The position numbers and the translations under genes are program-made. The notes beneath the pieces were generated by a model. That model saw nothing but the letters and a program-made list of their open reading frames with translations. It had not been told where the DNA came from and searched no databases. From Plasmopara viticola (lineage: Eukaryota > Oomycota > Peronosporomycetes > Peronosporales > Peronosporaceae), in assembly GCA_001695595.3 (NCBI GenBank), contig MBPM02000004.1:682001-746000 (forward strand): 64,000 nt of DNA, given 5' to 3'. Shown one piece after another: positions 1 through 12,497 of the stretch. The stretch's first letter is position 1. Each line of letters starts with the position of its first letter.

Positions 1-2390
1 TCTAAACGCAGTGATAGGCCCTCGCCAATACTGCCTTGTTTCTTAGCCAAGTATACAACAATTTGCAGCTAGTGCTGTGTCTGGCGAGCGATATTAAGTG
101 GCTTCCGTGCCAACTAACAATTTGGACTGCTGTCTTCGACACCATTGGTGTCTATTTTTTGACATCTCACGTTCCGCACATTGGCGACTCAGCCCAGCAT
201 CCGCATTAATTATCTTTGCAGAAGTGAGACCAAATTTCTGTGGAAGCAAAGCAAGTGGCACAAATCAATTAGCTACAATACCCGTTGAGCGTTATCTCAT
301 GCTTGACAACTCCGACAATTAAATGTCAAACATAATTGTTTGACGCTCCGGAGTCCTGCCCCTCACCGAAACCTATACGATTGTCTTAACAAGCAGCAAC
401 TCAGGCTTATAAGCACCACTTGTGTGTAGGATGCACGAATCTTGTCAGGCCTACATCCAACCGACTCTTAATTTTTCCACAAAGCTCGACAGAGCACAGC
501 TCTTCCCCATTATTCCACCTCGCGCCTACAGGGTGCTGCTGTAAAGACATACAATACGACTAGAATTTCGATTTCTTAGACTTTGGCACGCTTGATGCAG
601 GAGACACCCTAGCCACGAGCGTTGGTTTATACAGAAGCTGAAACATCCACGTACAGCCTTATTCTGCCAGCATTGCGTGCTCCTCATCAAAACAACTGAG
701 ATTTTTATGCGCTGGACAGTTCGACAGATTCAGGATTTAAGCGAGATTTACAGCCTATCCCGCCTCAATGTTAAATCGGTAATCATTGCCGCTCTCGCGA
801 CCAAAGTGCGCCTCTACGAGGTCCACTTATAGAAGTAGTTGCAACTAGTGGCTAGACGACGCCCTCGCCGTAAACATTTCTAGATTAGGTTCATTAAATA
901 ATACATAATTCAAAAACCAGTTGTGCATCTTAGTCGACATGTGTGTCGTGCTCGCTAAGTGGCGTCTTTTGCTAATGTGTGCGCGTCTTGAAAAAGGAGT
1001 GCCACAGAATGGCACGATGTATCAATTTAGACGTGCACACATTCCTAGTGCCTTAGTAATAGATTCTACTTTTTGCAAATCATGAGTCAGAGATTCTTTT
1101 TCGTGGTTTACAGAGACCAGACTAAACCAAAACTAGATGTCCCAGATTCAAGATTAGCGAAGTTAAATCTGCTAAAGGCTAAGGACTAGGCTCAGTCAAA
1201 TGAGTTTATAGCGCTTCTTTATGTTAATCATAAAATACTGTGGGGAATACTTCATCTGGTAACTCTTGTCCAGTTTCACAAAGCAAGGCTGATTTCTTTC
1301 GGCTCCGGAGCGCGCAGCAATTTTCAAAGGTAGAAGCTCTACATGACAATGAGGTGGTTCTCGCGAGAAATGCCTTTTACCAAATATTCCCGTGCTAGAT
1401 TGCCAAGTATATAAAATGACGTGCCGGATGTGATGTTTACTATGCATGACGTGTCCGCAAAACCAAGCAAAAAATTACGCTTTCACTTATTTAAGGCATG
1501 CTGGTGCATTACGGTATAAGCGGATGTAGATCGGTGCTGTTAACAGGGACGATACGCGACGCGGCTAGTGTGCCGTTGAGCTGGTGGCAGTAAATCTGGT
1601 TGCACAAATTCGCGTCCAGCGTCTATAATGTGGTGCTTTTTGGTTAAGCGAGAGCAAAACAATGCTGAAGCAAGAATTGTTGATCCGAAATTCGGCTGAA
1701 AATGTATTATGCAGTAGTAGTACCAGAGATTTACTTGTCAGGTTTGCACTCAGAACACGAGATCTAAATCTTAGATTTCTATGTCGTCGGGTAACCGACC
1801 ACATGAGTCATGTCACGGATTATACTCTTTTATTCTGCGAGAGTTCGTGCGCTAAAATCTTGGTTTACCCGATTTGTAATGTACAAAATTGCTTGTAAAT
1901 TTTTCTAGAGACTGCGGTGTGGAAAAAGATCGCTTCGTACATACACGTGGTCTTTGCGAATAGCAGAGGTCGGCTTGCTAATAAGGTACATTTTAAGTTA
2001 GGCAGAGTGTCGAGCACCAAGTAAATTGTTTTAGCGGATTTCGTTTCTCGTGGCTACACGCGTTTGTTCTTTGTCACTATATTGCTTCAGAGAGTAGCTG
2101 ACGGTGAAGTTGCGCGCTTTACAGCTGATACAGGAAAGCCTCGAGTCATTTAGCTCCAAGATTTCGTGTTCATCTCACTCTTTCGTTGAGTCTCACCGCA
2201 CCACGACCAAGTAACGTTCTTCTTTAGCAGAAAATCAAAGGTCTTTATCGATTCGGCGCATTTCTTCGTGATTTTGTTATAATAGTAAAGCCCCTTCACG
2301 ATGACAGACGACAGATAGTGAATACCTAAGTGAGTGCACTCCTGTGATTTATCCAGCACGTTAAGGCAAGATGACCATCGCAGGCGCTCC
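1..2390. other. No recognisable gene
   Basis: I see no protein family, RNA gene or clear repeat in this stretch. The open frames are all under 85 codons, lie on both strands, and have no recognisable motif, signal peptide or compositional bias. It is probably old, decayed intergenic or transposon sequence. Confidence 0.5.
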
Positions 2391-2394
2391 TACG

Positions 2395-2560
2395 GCATTG
2401 TTGGGCTTCTATTGCGTCTGTGCACGTCATGAACGATAGAAAGGACACATCCTCGAAACTTAAGCGCCTTAACGACCCCGAGAGTGATTGTACACTTCGT
2501 ATCGGCACTATTGCGGCTGTGCACGTCTAGAGCGATGTAAAGGATAATTGTGTGGTTGTA
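2395..2560 (-). repeat. Decayed monomers of the 100-bp satellite (minus orientation)
   Basis: Two degenerate copies of the 100-bp repeat that forms the array near 48-49.5 kb lie here in reverse orientation. The landmarks are ATTGCGTCTGTGCACGTC at 2411 and ATTGCGGCTGTGCACGTC at 2510, 99 bases apart. The first is followed by GATAGAAAGGACACATCC, which matches the reverse complement of the array's landmark. The spacing equals the array period, which supports common origin despite weak identity. Confidence 0.6.
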
Positions 2561-4670
2561 CTTCATCCTCAGGCGACAAATTTTCGGTGAACACTGTCGA
2601 TGAATTACACTCGGAGTTCTCGGCTCGAAATCATTGTGTAGCTTGCTGATCGACCAAGCAGGATATCTCCTGTTGTTTGAAAAAATTGCTAATTTTGTAC
2701 TGCGGCTACAACGCGAAACGCTTTGTTGACGCTATCGTTCTATATCACGGTCTACCTCTCAACCCAAGATACTTTTAATCCATGTCGGCGTTCTGGATGA
2801 AATTTGTACATTACCATTACCAAAGTTTGACAACGATTGAGCACCATGGAGGAGATAGCTATTCCACCCGAAATATTTACTAACTTTGGCAAAGTTTAAT
2901 ATTTATAACACCGGTTCCGCGTCAACGGTTCTGATCCAGACTATAATCGGCCAAAACGTTTGATCCAGGTCATATCCTACTTGCTTTAAGCCCAGACGAT
3001 TTGAATTAAGGCAGTCGAAGGTGAGTATTAAAAAGTAACGAGCGATCACGCCTAAAAGGTGCGACTGTCGTACGAAACCATTGGTGATAGTCGAGTAGCC
3101 TGAAAGTTCCACTGGCTAAGAAATTCCCAAAATAAATATGGAGGGGGCACCCAGACCCAAATTGGGTGAGATAGCTACCGCGCTAAAGAGAACTTAGTTC
3201 TAGAATGTGAATAATTTTTATGGGTCCTTACCAACAGCTGTCGGCATCTTCGTGTATGTGTATGTCGTCCCATAGCTTTACAAGACCTTTTATCACAGGT
3301 AAAAAAGACAAAATATCCATATGGGCACCACGCAGACTAAAGTTTTCATAGCGATAAGTCGACACTAAAGCTATGCCGAGGTCTCCACAATCGCTGAATA
3401 TATTTGCACGCGATTCTCTTCAGCTCCTAATGGATCAACAAAAGCTACATAGAATTTAATCTGGTCGCAAAAACATCGCGAGGTGATCAGGCGTTGTTAT
3501 TTTCTGTGTAGCAATTAGATGCGCAGTGTTATAAAAGGTCGCTCAAGGTGATAAGATATCCAATCACACCTTAACCATACGTATAGCCATGTCACTACGG
3601 GTGCACTCAGCTTTTGACGTCGAGTGATGCTTTAGCTGTTTATGAAGCAAGCATTCTCTTTAAAATTTACCGCGCGACTAGATCTTTTGCTGAATGCACT
3701 GCACACACGAGATAGTGGCGCATCAAGGATTTGCTGCTCCTTCTGGTAAATATGGTTTAACATCTCGCAAAGTTTCTGGTGCAAATTAGCTTTCGTCCGC
3801 TCGAGTGCCCAACCGAACTGGTTACGCAATCGGCTTCTTTCCGTGTATTGCTTAAGAATAGTTGACGCCTGTTCTACACCGTCCTGGCAAGCCAAATTGC
3901 TTGTACTATTGCGCTGGCCCTCCGTATTTAATTGTCTCGAGCGGCGACTCATGTTATTGAACGCATGGAACCAAATATGGTATCACCATCAGCACGAAGT
4001 CTGACAGCTTAATTATTCTTTCAAAGCCGTAATCTCGTACGAGACATTTTAAATGTTGTTCGTGAGTAAGAATCTTTGATATGATCACCACGAACTTACT
4101 TGCAATGGGTGTGATTAAGGCCGACCCTATAAGATTGAAGAAGAGGAAGCTTCAATGTGAGCAACATAGATGAGGCACGCAGTACTATAAAATGTGAAAA
4201 GTGACAAGCTGTAGCGTTCCTCTCGGGTCATTAGCTTTTTCAAATAAAATCTAGCTGACCCGCGCTTTTTAATCAGCTCGATTAAGACGAGTCCTGCTCT
4301 TAGAGTCTAGACAGCCCTCGTTGGCGTTTCGAAGTACAATCAGTCGTCAGTCCGTGCAATGTTGCAGACATTCACGCGCAACTCACGAAAAGAAGACTCG
4401 GCAAGCAACACCTAGCAATACACCGATTACCTGATGATGATAAACCCGGCTTTGCACATCCGCTCCTTACTTCTCACAAGCATAGTTAAAGTGCTTTTCA
4501 CGATGCATCTGCCACCGTAATGTCGCGTGCTCCCATATCCACTGAATACGATCGTTCATCGCGTCTATAGCATCCAGATGTTTGTCCGAAGCAATCGTAA
4601 GGCTTATATGGCCTATGTCGCCATTTATACCGCCAGCGAGGTTTCACTGACGGCCTACTGCACCCGGTCG
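2561..4670. other. Unassigned region with one weak minus-strand frame
   Basis: No feature can be named. The longest frame is 3632-3952 on the minus strand (106 codons). It is hydrophilic, predicted mostly helical, and rich in Gln, Arg and Ser, with no signal peptide or family motif that I recognise. It could be a chance frame or a remnant of a decayed gene. Nothing around it suggests a promoter or an operon-like context. Confidence 0.3.
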
Positions 4671-4679
4671 CATGTCTTT

Positions 4680-4960
4680 CTATAGCCACGGATCTTCGTC
4701 ACCAACAATGGCGTTGTCAGTAGTCGTCAAAGATGCAGGTGCTGCTTTGGTATGTTTATGGATGTTTCGATCGTTCATTTGGGCGTTTTAATCGGTTGAT
4801 GGCTGCTTAGCTTTGCTAAAGCTTTTGAAGCTGACTAGCTTAGTCCCCGCCCTTTCACTTTCGCTCTTTTGTCTTCAGTCGGCACTTGCGGTACTTGAGC
4901 GGTAGAGGGGTGATGTGGGAACCCTTTCCTTATACATCAGCATACCTGTTATACTCTAAG
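4680..4960 (+). repeat. Dispersed repeat fragment, homologous to 34.4-34.7 kb (inverted)
   Basis: This stretch matches the reverse complement of about 34,420-34,700. Shared landmarks in order are GGCGTTGTC, TGCTTTGG, CATTTGGGC, GGTTGATGGCTG, AGCTTAG and AGTCGGCACTTGCGG, ending at CCTTATACA. The 34-kb copy lies inside the large unclassified repeat there. Coding potential is not evident in either copy. Confidence 0.6.
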
Positions 4961-7330
4961 AGTGCTAAAATCTTTCAAGCTTTATACGTAGCTGTATTTT
5001 GACTGTTTTACGAGAAGATTGCTTATGTTGTACTCAAAGCTGATTGTGGTCTGAAGCTTATCCTTAGAGGTCAGTCGTTTAGTCTTGGTCTAAGCTTTAA
5101 ACATGTTTACATTTTGTCAAGTGTACAACCTAAGTCTCAGCTGTAAAGCCTCCTCATATTTTCTGAAAGATACAATGACGAATTCGTGTATCCCGTAACG
5201 CTGATCATACCGTCCAAGACAGATTTTACCGTGTAAAATATGTCTACCACAATTTTATCACATGGAAGTTTGCAAGAACGCGTAGTGTGCACGTTCGTTG
5301 ATATGGCGTTAAATCATGTTCTCTCAAAGACTTTTCATTCAAAGCAGCCGCTGCTTAATTTGCAGCAAAGCTCTAATGCCGATTTCTCCGACCCAACAAC
5401 TCCAGCCTATTTTTTAAAGATATTGCGCTCACTGTGAGCGGTTCTGGCTTGAGCATAGTACCCACATCGATAATCGCCATCATTGACGAGAAAAAACTCA
5501 CCGTCTTCTGTTACAAAATTTACAGAGCGTGTTCATCTGTGAATCGCATCCAGGCGCGCGTTGATGGCGTCAGGTCTTGAGCCAAATGTTGAATCTTTCT
5601 GAGCCAAGCCAGATTACCATTTTTACTTAGCCCTTCAAGACAAGTGGGAGTACGCGTGTACGATGTGCCACTTGCCGATGTCAGCGCAAAGTGAGATTCT
5701 CCTTGTTTCGATGAGTATTATATCCTCGACAAAGAACAGTCCTACGTACTTACTTATAATAAGACTTTATACTCTACGAGGTATTGCGTAGCAGCCGTAC
5801 GGAAACGCATATTTGATTATCTGACCTTCAGCTTATACTACGAGGTGCACATTCCTCTCGGCCTGACTTAAAATAGTCTCAATATTAATCCCTGATCCAA
5901 TCTCTGTATTTTACAATCAAACTGAACTTGATTTTTGATAATTGATAGAAACTTCGGCCGACTTTAAGCATGAAAAAGCCGAGCTTACAGAAGTTTCGGA
6001 AGGCGCATATATGTTAATTCTCTGGTGATCGTTTAAGGTTTAAATTAAGTATTTTACCAAACATGGTCCATCGCATTAATACCCGTCCTGTGATAAAAAA
6101 GGGCCAAGCCGCTAGCTAATGGTATTAGAAAAAGTCGTATGCTGGACCAACTATAGCCATATTAAAATAGCCGCGAATAATCTTCAAAGATGAGCGCTAA
6201 ACCCGACTCTTTTTCTCGTTATGTCTTAGCATGTGGCCGACATTTTTTTACTGAACATGACTCCTTAATCGCCAATAATTTTACAAAATCCTTCACAAGT
6301 GATTTGACTAGAAGCCAAAATAGGCTTGCATGTAGATCTGCCGTACAAAGTTCGACCTTCAATTCCCCACTGAGATCAACAGCGCCTATAAAGACCACCT
6401 GTCACTTCAAAAGTGCTGCCTATTTCCGCGGCGTACCAGCAGGCGAGTTGGTCGTTGAGGTTTTGGCATCTCGGAACTTGATGCACGTGAAGTCTGGCAG
6501 GTACAACCACAGATGAAGCATCGGCATCGGTCTAGATATAGGGTAACAGCTCGGAGGTCTATCTTCCCCTTCTCAGCTTTGCGAGGCCGGACTGGCCGAA
6601 TGGGGCCAGACTTAAGTAGCCTACCTCTATATATGCCATCTGAAATTTATACTCAGCATCTCTCGATCTCCTTGGGTACTCGTGAACCATTTTGGTATGA
6701 GCGCGCTCGCGCGCAACATGCTCCAAAAAGTTTGACTGCAACTTTCAAAGAAAAGATTACAGCTCCAATCAGGCCCTTTCTCTTTTGGTTAAGATACGTG
6801 ACATTATGCTTTAGATATTAACTAGATGAGCTAAAAGATAACTAAGTTACCTTCTGAAGTGTAATTGAGTCGTGCTATGGAGTATCAAAATCTTCAGTGA
6901 AAGCGGAAGTCTTGAACTTTGTGGAGAGCGTTCTAGTCGTAACTTGAGGTAAGAGTGAAATTTTTATCACACCGACGTGTTGATGTGCGGGGAGGGTGCT
7001 GCGCTAATCACAGAGCTGGTCTTACTCGAACTAACATCACGCCTTTCGGGGCGTGAGCGCACGTTTTGATATCACTTTGTGGTATAAAAAAAAACAAAGC
7101 ATGCGACGATTTTGCGTGGTGGGAAGCCGTTTACCTGACCAGTTTACGTGGCTCCACTATTTGCGAAAAACAGTCTGCTTCCTTTAACCAAACGGAAATA
7201 TCTCCTGGCAACACTCGGGCTCGAATGGCTATGACAAAGACGAATTTTTCTAGATCTTGGAATTTCGTTTTGGCAGAAGAAGTTGGTATGGAATTGGAAT
7301 AACTTAAAGCGCGGAAGTCAATAGCTATGT
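4961..7330. other. Unassigned region; short conserved peptide segment near 6.36-6.52 kb
   Basis: No complete gene is recognised. Within the 108-codon frame at 6190-6516 (plus), the last 40 or so codons contain a peptide RGVPAGELVVEV. This recurs as RGVPEGEVAVKI at about 31.75 kb (plus) and RGVLEGELTVEI at about 52.37 kb (minus). In the first two copies a GRY motif follows before the stop. The family is unknown to me. The DNA is probably a fragment of the large dispersed repeat seen at 30-35 and 52-56 kb. Confidence 0.35.
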
Positions 7331-7344
7331 GTAGCCGCCGGTGT

Positions 7345-7640
7345 CGAAAGATGACAGGCATGTATCGCAAAAGCGGTCACCCCAAAATTAAATGACCTTG
7401 CAGTCGCGCAAGGAAGGAACTAAAATCAGTTCTGCGTTCAAATAAGAAGCAAAAGGCTTGAAGCGCAAAAAGAGTGAAAAGCACGCTGGTCATGAAAGAT
7501 GGCTAGCATGTATCGCGAAAGCGGTCACCCCAAAATATAAGTAAACTTGCGACCGCGCGAGAAAATAGCTGAATTAGTTCCGCATTCCCATTAAGGAATA
7601 AAGGTGAGAAGCGTGTAAAGGCTAATCAAGCGTAACAAAG
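7345..7640 (+). repeat. Two-copy tandem repeat, period about 148 bp
   Basis: The block TGTATCGCAAAAGCGGTCAC at 7361 recurs with one change at 7509, giving a period of 148 bases. Similarity continues through CCCCAAAAT, an ACTTGCG/CCTTGCA-type block and GTTCTGCGTTC/GTTCCGCATTC. Both units start with TGT, so they could be decayed LTR or promoter duplications, but no terminal CA or target duplication could be fixed. Confidence 0.6.
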
Positions 7641-7790
7641 CTTATAAAACTCATAAAGCATAAAAACGCGATAGAGTTGATAAAGCATGAACGGTTCAAA
7701 AGCGCAATACAGCTTATAAGACTTGTAAAGTGTAAAGCGTGCAAAAGCTTAGAAAGCTGAAAAAGCTATAAAGCGTGTATCGTGAATCAA
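7620..7790. repeat. Low-complexity AAGC/TATAAAG-rich degenerate microsatellite
   Basis: About 170 bases built from degenerate copies of a 10-12-base word such as AAGCTTATAAA, AAAGCATAAAA and AAAGCGTGCAAAAGC. The words form a short-period repeat that has drifted. No coding frame of interest overlaps it. Confidence 0.6.
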
Positions 7791-7854
7791 AGCGATTTTT
7801 GTAATGAAAAACTTCACATCCGCGTGAAGTAAAACTGACGCAATTTCGCAGTTT

Positions 7855-8000
7855 CAATGAAGAAAGTACTAATGGACAAAACCAATAGTAAAGTGCTTGA
7901 AATTCACTATGATCGAGAGAAATCAATTCAGAAGTTGGGCACCAGAAATTATGATGAATGGAGTTTCGAAAAAGTGCCGGTCCCATTCATGTTTAAATGA
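7855..8000 (+). pseudogene. Possible copia gag start remnant
   Basis: One plus frame reads KLGTRNYDEWSFE, which resembles the conserved start of copia gag proteins (a short Leu-Gly-x-x-Asn-Tyr-x-x-Trp block). It ends within about 20 codons at a stop after FMFK. No zinc knuckle, protease or LTR follows. This is a weak, motif-level call; a chance match cannot be excluded. Confidence 0.25.
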
Positions 8001-8323
8001 GTTTAGCTGAAAATCGTATCGGTACGAGTTTGCGAGCCGTGAATGCGTAAGAACATTAAATAGCAGCTGTGAATGGAGGCGTATCATTGTTAAGCACTGT
8101 CAAAAAACGCCCATAAAAATAAGACAAGGTGCATCGTAGAGTGCCTTGTTACGGTTTGTCCACATTGTCCATAGGATACAGCATCGAAAAATATTTAAAG
8201 TTCGTATATGCAGATTGACGCCATAAATATGCTGGCGATAACTTGGCACAGTTAAGTCGACGAGAAATAGTGCGTGTTCCCAGCAAATCCTAGTAGCAAA
8301 TATCCATTAAATTCGGGGAAGAA

Positions 8324-9007
8324 TTAGTTGCCAAAAACGTCTTGCTGTATAACAATCCCATAGTAAGTGTTTATGAGTTTCAGTTTTGAAACATCCATGA
8401 ACACATTGTATGTCTTGAGTGTGCCAGCCATATTTGTAGCGAAATCCCAATCCATTATGTTGAAGTAGAAACAGAAAATCTGAAAAGAAGGGGAGAATAT
8501 CACGTTGCAGCCGTCGGTGTGTAAACCAGTAATTAATGGGTAGCTCGAAATTGTAGACTGTATCGGAAGTTGGGTTGGTATGTTCGCGTGAAGAAGGCGG
8601 CGAGCTAAGTCGTTATCCGCATAAACAATGTCGTACTCGTCAAATTTCCATATATGAAAAGCGAAAAGCAAGGATGCCGGGAGAGCCGGGTAGATAGCAA
8701 ACGTGCCATAGTGATAAGGTAATTTTAGTCTCGGCGCCAAACTCTCAGCCACTCGAATACGAAAGCGAGCACACTGATTAGAGGACCCGGATAAAGCTTC
8801 TCGAAGCATTACGATGACAGGAATCCAGCCAAAACACTGACAAAAGGTAGAAATTCGTAAAATTTCGTGATGGGATAAATACTCACAAGCTTTTTTATGT
8901 AGTAATGCCAGGCTTTTCCGTCCTGAAGTAAAGCGTAAAGAGACATTATTCCAAATTGACCAAGTTAGCTTAGTAAAGACCGGATTGGCGCTTACAAGCT
9001 TAGGCAA
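8324..9007 (-). pseudogene. LINE ORF2 C-terminal open segment (227 codons)
   Basis: This is the longest uninterrupted frame of the minus-strand LINE, lying downstream of its reverse transcriptase. The segment contains W..WNNVSLRF and LLFAFHIWKFDEYDI blocks of the kind seen after the thumb in oomycete-like LINE ORF2 proteins, but I cannot assign a named domain. Its first Met is probably not a real start, since the reading frame was continuous with the RT before frameshifts. It is part of a dead element and is unlikely to be an independent gene. Confidence 0.5.
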
Positions 9008-9458
9008 ACTTTAAGTTGTCCATAATGGAAGCGCGCGTTGCCCATAGCTCGGTACACCTTTTCAACGAGATGTAGTAGTCGAGGTTTAATGAGGCATGTA
9101 TAGATAGTCTAGGCCAATGCCTAGACCTTGAAGAGCCGAGTCCAAGGTAGCTTGTGCAGGGAAAAACCATTTAGGAGGAGAACCAACTCTTTGTCTGCAA
9201 TGCCGAATAAGCTGTCGAATAAACTTCCCTGGAGCAGCTCAACCGAGTCTGAAATAGTGTGAAGATCTAAGCCCTCAGCAGTGTGGTGCACGGAGTTCCA
9301 CTTGCTGGATAATTCACTTCGAATTGTTGATTTCGTTGTTGTTGATGATGGAGTGTTGTTAATAAAAGTCTCCATGAGAGCAACAAAAATTTTCAATTCC
9401 TCCTTAGAAACCAATTGCACGCTCAAGAAATGCCATAGTATAGACTGTATCATTGTCT

Positions 9459-9946
9459 TTAGTAATAGAACGCGACCTTGTAAAGTTTGGGCTCTCCTAC
9501 GCCAAGCCACGCAGAGATTTTGAAATCGGATAGGTAGTTGATTGAGTTATAAGCTTGGCCGGCACTGGATCCCACTTGAATTCCCAGAAGCGTAGTGTGC
9601 TCTTCATTGCTCAAAATTTGAGATCCAACGTTGGACAAAGTTTGTAGTAAACTGGAGTCGGCCGATGTCCAGGGTCGAAGCGGAAAGATAATTGTTTTAT
9701 CCATTTTTAATTGCAAACCAGTCGCACTGCAAAAGTCTTGAACCCGGGCGAAAAATAATTGAGCCTGACGTAGATCATTGACAAGCCCAATAACATCGTC
9801 TGCAAAGCTGATAATGTGATGAGTATTGTCTCGATTCTTGATAAAAAAATCTTGATTATTGAACCGAAGATAACAAAGTAGGGGCTCAATAAAAAGGACA
9901 AAGAGACCTGGAGGTAGCGGGTCCCTTGGCGAACGCCTCCTTCCAA
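9459..9946 (-). pseudogene. LINE reverse transcriptase palm (FADD motif), frameshifted
   Basis: Two overlapping minus frames together cover RT motifs B to D: GGVRQG then, after a frame change, DPLPPGLFVLFIEPLL, then the catalytic FADD (about 9.79-9.81 kb) in ISFADDVIGLV, then the GLQLKMDKT block typical of motif D (G.x..N/D..KT). The frame change between the Gly-rich turn and DPLPP, and another after the FADD block, show that no active enzyme is made. Confidence 0.8.
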
Positions 9947-12052
9947 ACTGAAAAGATGTGAGCGAAATTTACTAATTAGGACTTACACCAATGTCCCAGT
10001 AAAGAACGTCGAAGTCCAGCGACGAGATATTTCACCAAATCCCCAGTGCTGTAGAACGAGGTCTAGAGCTTGCCAGTTGACACTTTGCAAGATCGAGGCA
10101 AATAACACCAGCAGGGGTCCGCGAATCACAATTAGTGCAGTGATTTGAAAATCCAAAATGAAACGTAGTGCGTGGCGGATATCCCGACCAGGCCCAAACC
10201 CGAATTGGTCGTCTCCTTAAAGTGCAGGTTAAACTTGATTAAGCCGGTAAGCCAAGGCTGTTGTACCAAATTTTCAATAATCACTCCAAGCGTCCCTCCA
10301 TACATGATGCGACCGCTTTCTTCGGCACCAATTTACGCTATGCATATCGCGTCTTTGCTCATCATGCGCGTAACAATAAAGTCAGGAATTTGCTTGTATT
10401 TAACATCTTAACCCGCGCTCGCATCAGCTAAGCCAACCCACAGATGGAAAATTCATCAACTTTAATCCCCACTACATATCAACAGTGTTGCGCTATTCGT
10501 TGCCTTTGCAAGCTGGTTTTACAATCAAGAAAGTCTTCCAGCGAATCTTGCATTATACACCTCTTTTTATCCTTGAGTCCCAAAACAGTAAATAAATTGA
10601 AACAGTCTCGATCAGCTGTCCTAAAGTCGTACGTGCTCACTTTTAAAGTCCTTTATTGCGCGAAGCGCGGCAATATATGCACCGCTGCTAGTCAGTACCA
10701 CACGCTCACAAATGTGTCTTTGAGTAGCTCTTTCACCGGCAAATTGATTGTAATGCTAGCTGCCCTTGAATTTTGGTTGCTTCGTTGCATGAAATGAAAT
10801 ATAACGATGGCATCTAGATAGCTGTACCCGAGCAACGAATGTCACTGAAGCTATAATCTATAACTCGAAGGCGAAGGTTCCCTGATCGATAAGTTAGACA
10901 AAGTTCCCAACATTGATTAGTACGTGGACATTTCAAATGAGTGTAATGCTCATCTACACCAAAAATAACACTTTTGTACGCAGTAGAACTCCTATACCAT
11001 TTAGTGCGGCATGCAGCCTTGAAACTTACACAAATACTCCTGCGCGTTGTTGCAGGTTTAAATATTATTTGTATCTCGCGCCGCACATTAGCTTCGCGCT
11101 CAGCATATTGCCTGTGTCGTACCGGATTGCTCGATATGTCTGGAAGCTTATAAACAAAACCGACTTAGTACGGTTGTAGAAAGCACGACATCCCTGCGCG
11201 GTGAGCCTAAACTTGTGCTCATTCTGGATCTTACTGAAAAAACTTCATTTGAGTTGATGTGGTGTAGAACCGTTGAGTCTTTTAGTAGACGCGATTTGCT
11301 TGTCGAGGCCCTGACAATGTGAAGTGTTTAAAAGCGGCACTTGGTTATCACATGTCAAAGCTTTCACTTTAGTTTCCTCAGTTGTTCGCGTTGCGTGGTT
11401 AAGTAAAGTGAGTGGGCGGTAGTTCTTGGGATCCGAACAACTACCTTTTCTGTGCGATAAGGATAGGTAAGCGCGGCGTTGAAATTTGGTCATGCGTCCG
11501 AGCCGGAGTTGGGAAGCGTAGACCAGTTCAAGCGCCAGAGCCCATTGGGAGGGAAAGAGTTGATAATATTCTGCTGGCAGGCCATCGGGTCCTGGGCTTT
11601 TTTAACGTGCCGTGTGTATAATGGCGTAATAGAAGTCGTTCGCTGTAAGTGGCGCCTATAATGATGAAACTTGAAAAGCGTTAAGTCTCCGGCTGCTGTG
11701 TTGTAAAATGGATTGAAGATTTCCAGCATTGAAAATTCTGGGCTCAATATTTAGGTCCTCCGAATTTGACTGGAATAACGTGCCCCAATATTTACGGTGA
11801 GTCAAAATGACTAATTTACTTGTTGCCCAGAGCTGATGTTTATTTAGTCGTTTTGTCGTATATGTCAATGTGAGGCTGGAGGTTTAGCCATTAAAAAATC
11901 GATTTGGAGAGTAGCAAATTTACAATCCGCTACCTCAGTAGTAGAAAGTTCAAAAAATAATAAAAGTGATCGAGTTGATTTAAGACTCAAGCAAGCAATC
12001 TGATAGCTGTTTACCAAAAAAGCTCGAATACGTGAACAATACAGCACACGTC

Positions 12053-12493
12053 TGTAACACAGTCGCGGAGATATGTGATTGAAGTCGGTCGTCGGACGAG
12101 GCTGATGCGCGGGCGAGGTGAAATCGTACGAAGAGGAGGAGTGCTTGTATCTCAAAGCAAATTGAGAAGTGATACAAGAAAAAGAGCTCTTACGACTAAT
12201 CTCCTTGCTATAGCCAAATTAGTGGCTCCCAGCCATATACTGCTACCATTTTAGAAGCTACCATTCTTTTTTTAGTCGCTCTGGCTTCTTGCACATTCTG
12301 GAATTAATCTTGCCGATAAGTCTTAATGATTTCCCACTGATGATAGGACTTCAAGAAGTGTCTTCTGGTTGGAAATTGTAAAATCGTCTTCACCTATGGA
12401 AGGTACTAATGCATATGTATTAAAGAAATATTTTTGTTATTTTGCGTAGAAGCCGTTACCGGCAAAACTGCCAATAACGACGGTCACGTCACA
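12053..12493 (-). mobile_element. Solo LTR of a Ty3/gypsy element
   Basis: The reverse complement of this 441-base segment aligns along its length with the two LTRs of the gypsy element at 14.14 and 20.15 kb. Shared blocks are GTGTGACGTGACC, TTGCCGGTAACG, ATGCATT, ACTTATCGGC, GAGCTC, CCTCGTCCGACG and a GACTGTGTTACA end. It begins TG and ends CA in its own orientation. The flanks carry a short direct repeat (CGTC, or ACGTC) at 12049-12052 and 12494-12497, as expected for a target-site duplication. No internal sequence is left, so it arose by LTR-LTR recombination. The open frame previously visible on this strand here is LTR sequence. Confidence 0.8.
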
Positions 12494-12497
12494 CGTC

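Larger units (their letters stand above)
8324..11870 (-). mobile_element. Decayed L1-like LINE, reverse-transcriptase half
   Basis: This minus-strand non-LTR retrotransposon remnant retains the order of an ORF2 reverse transcriptase. The block KSPGPDGLPAEYY is near 11.6-11.56 kb, DPKNYRPLTLLN near 11.44-11.40 kb, GGVRQG then DPLPPGLF at about 9.94-9.9 kb (split by a frameshift), and the catalytic ISFADDVIGLV near 9.8 kb. A thumb-like segment follows (9.7-9.1 kb), then a 227-codon open stretch (9007-8324) that probably is the C-terminal region. Several frameshifts and stops make it non-functional. No endonuclease was found upstream; the solo LTR at 12.05 kb separates it from unassigned sequence. 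The APE-endonuclease LINE at 41-45 kb may be the same lineage, because its spacer before RT is of similar type. Confidence 0.8.

Noticed and set aside
10444..10797. 117-codon plus-strand frame as a secreted protein
   Set aside because: It is antisense to the LINE reverse transcriptase region and has no convincing signal peptide.
11865..12155. Minus-strand 96-codon frame as part of the LINE
   Set aside because: Most of it lies in the gypsy solo LTR, shown by alignment with the LTRs at 14.14 and 20.15 kb.
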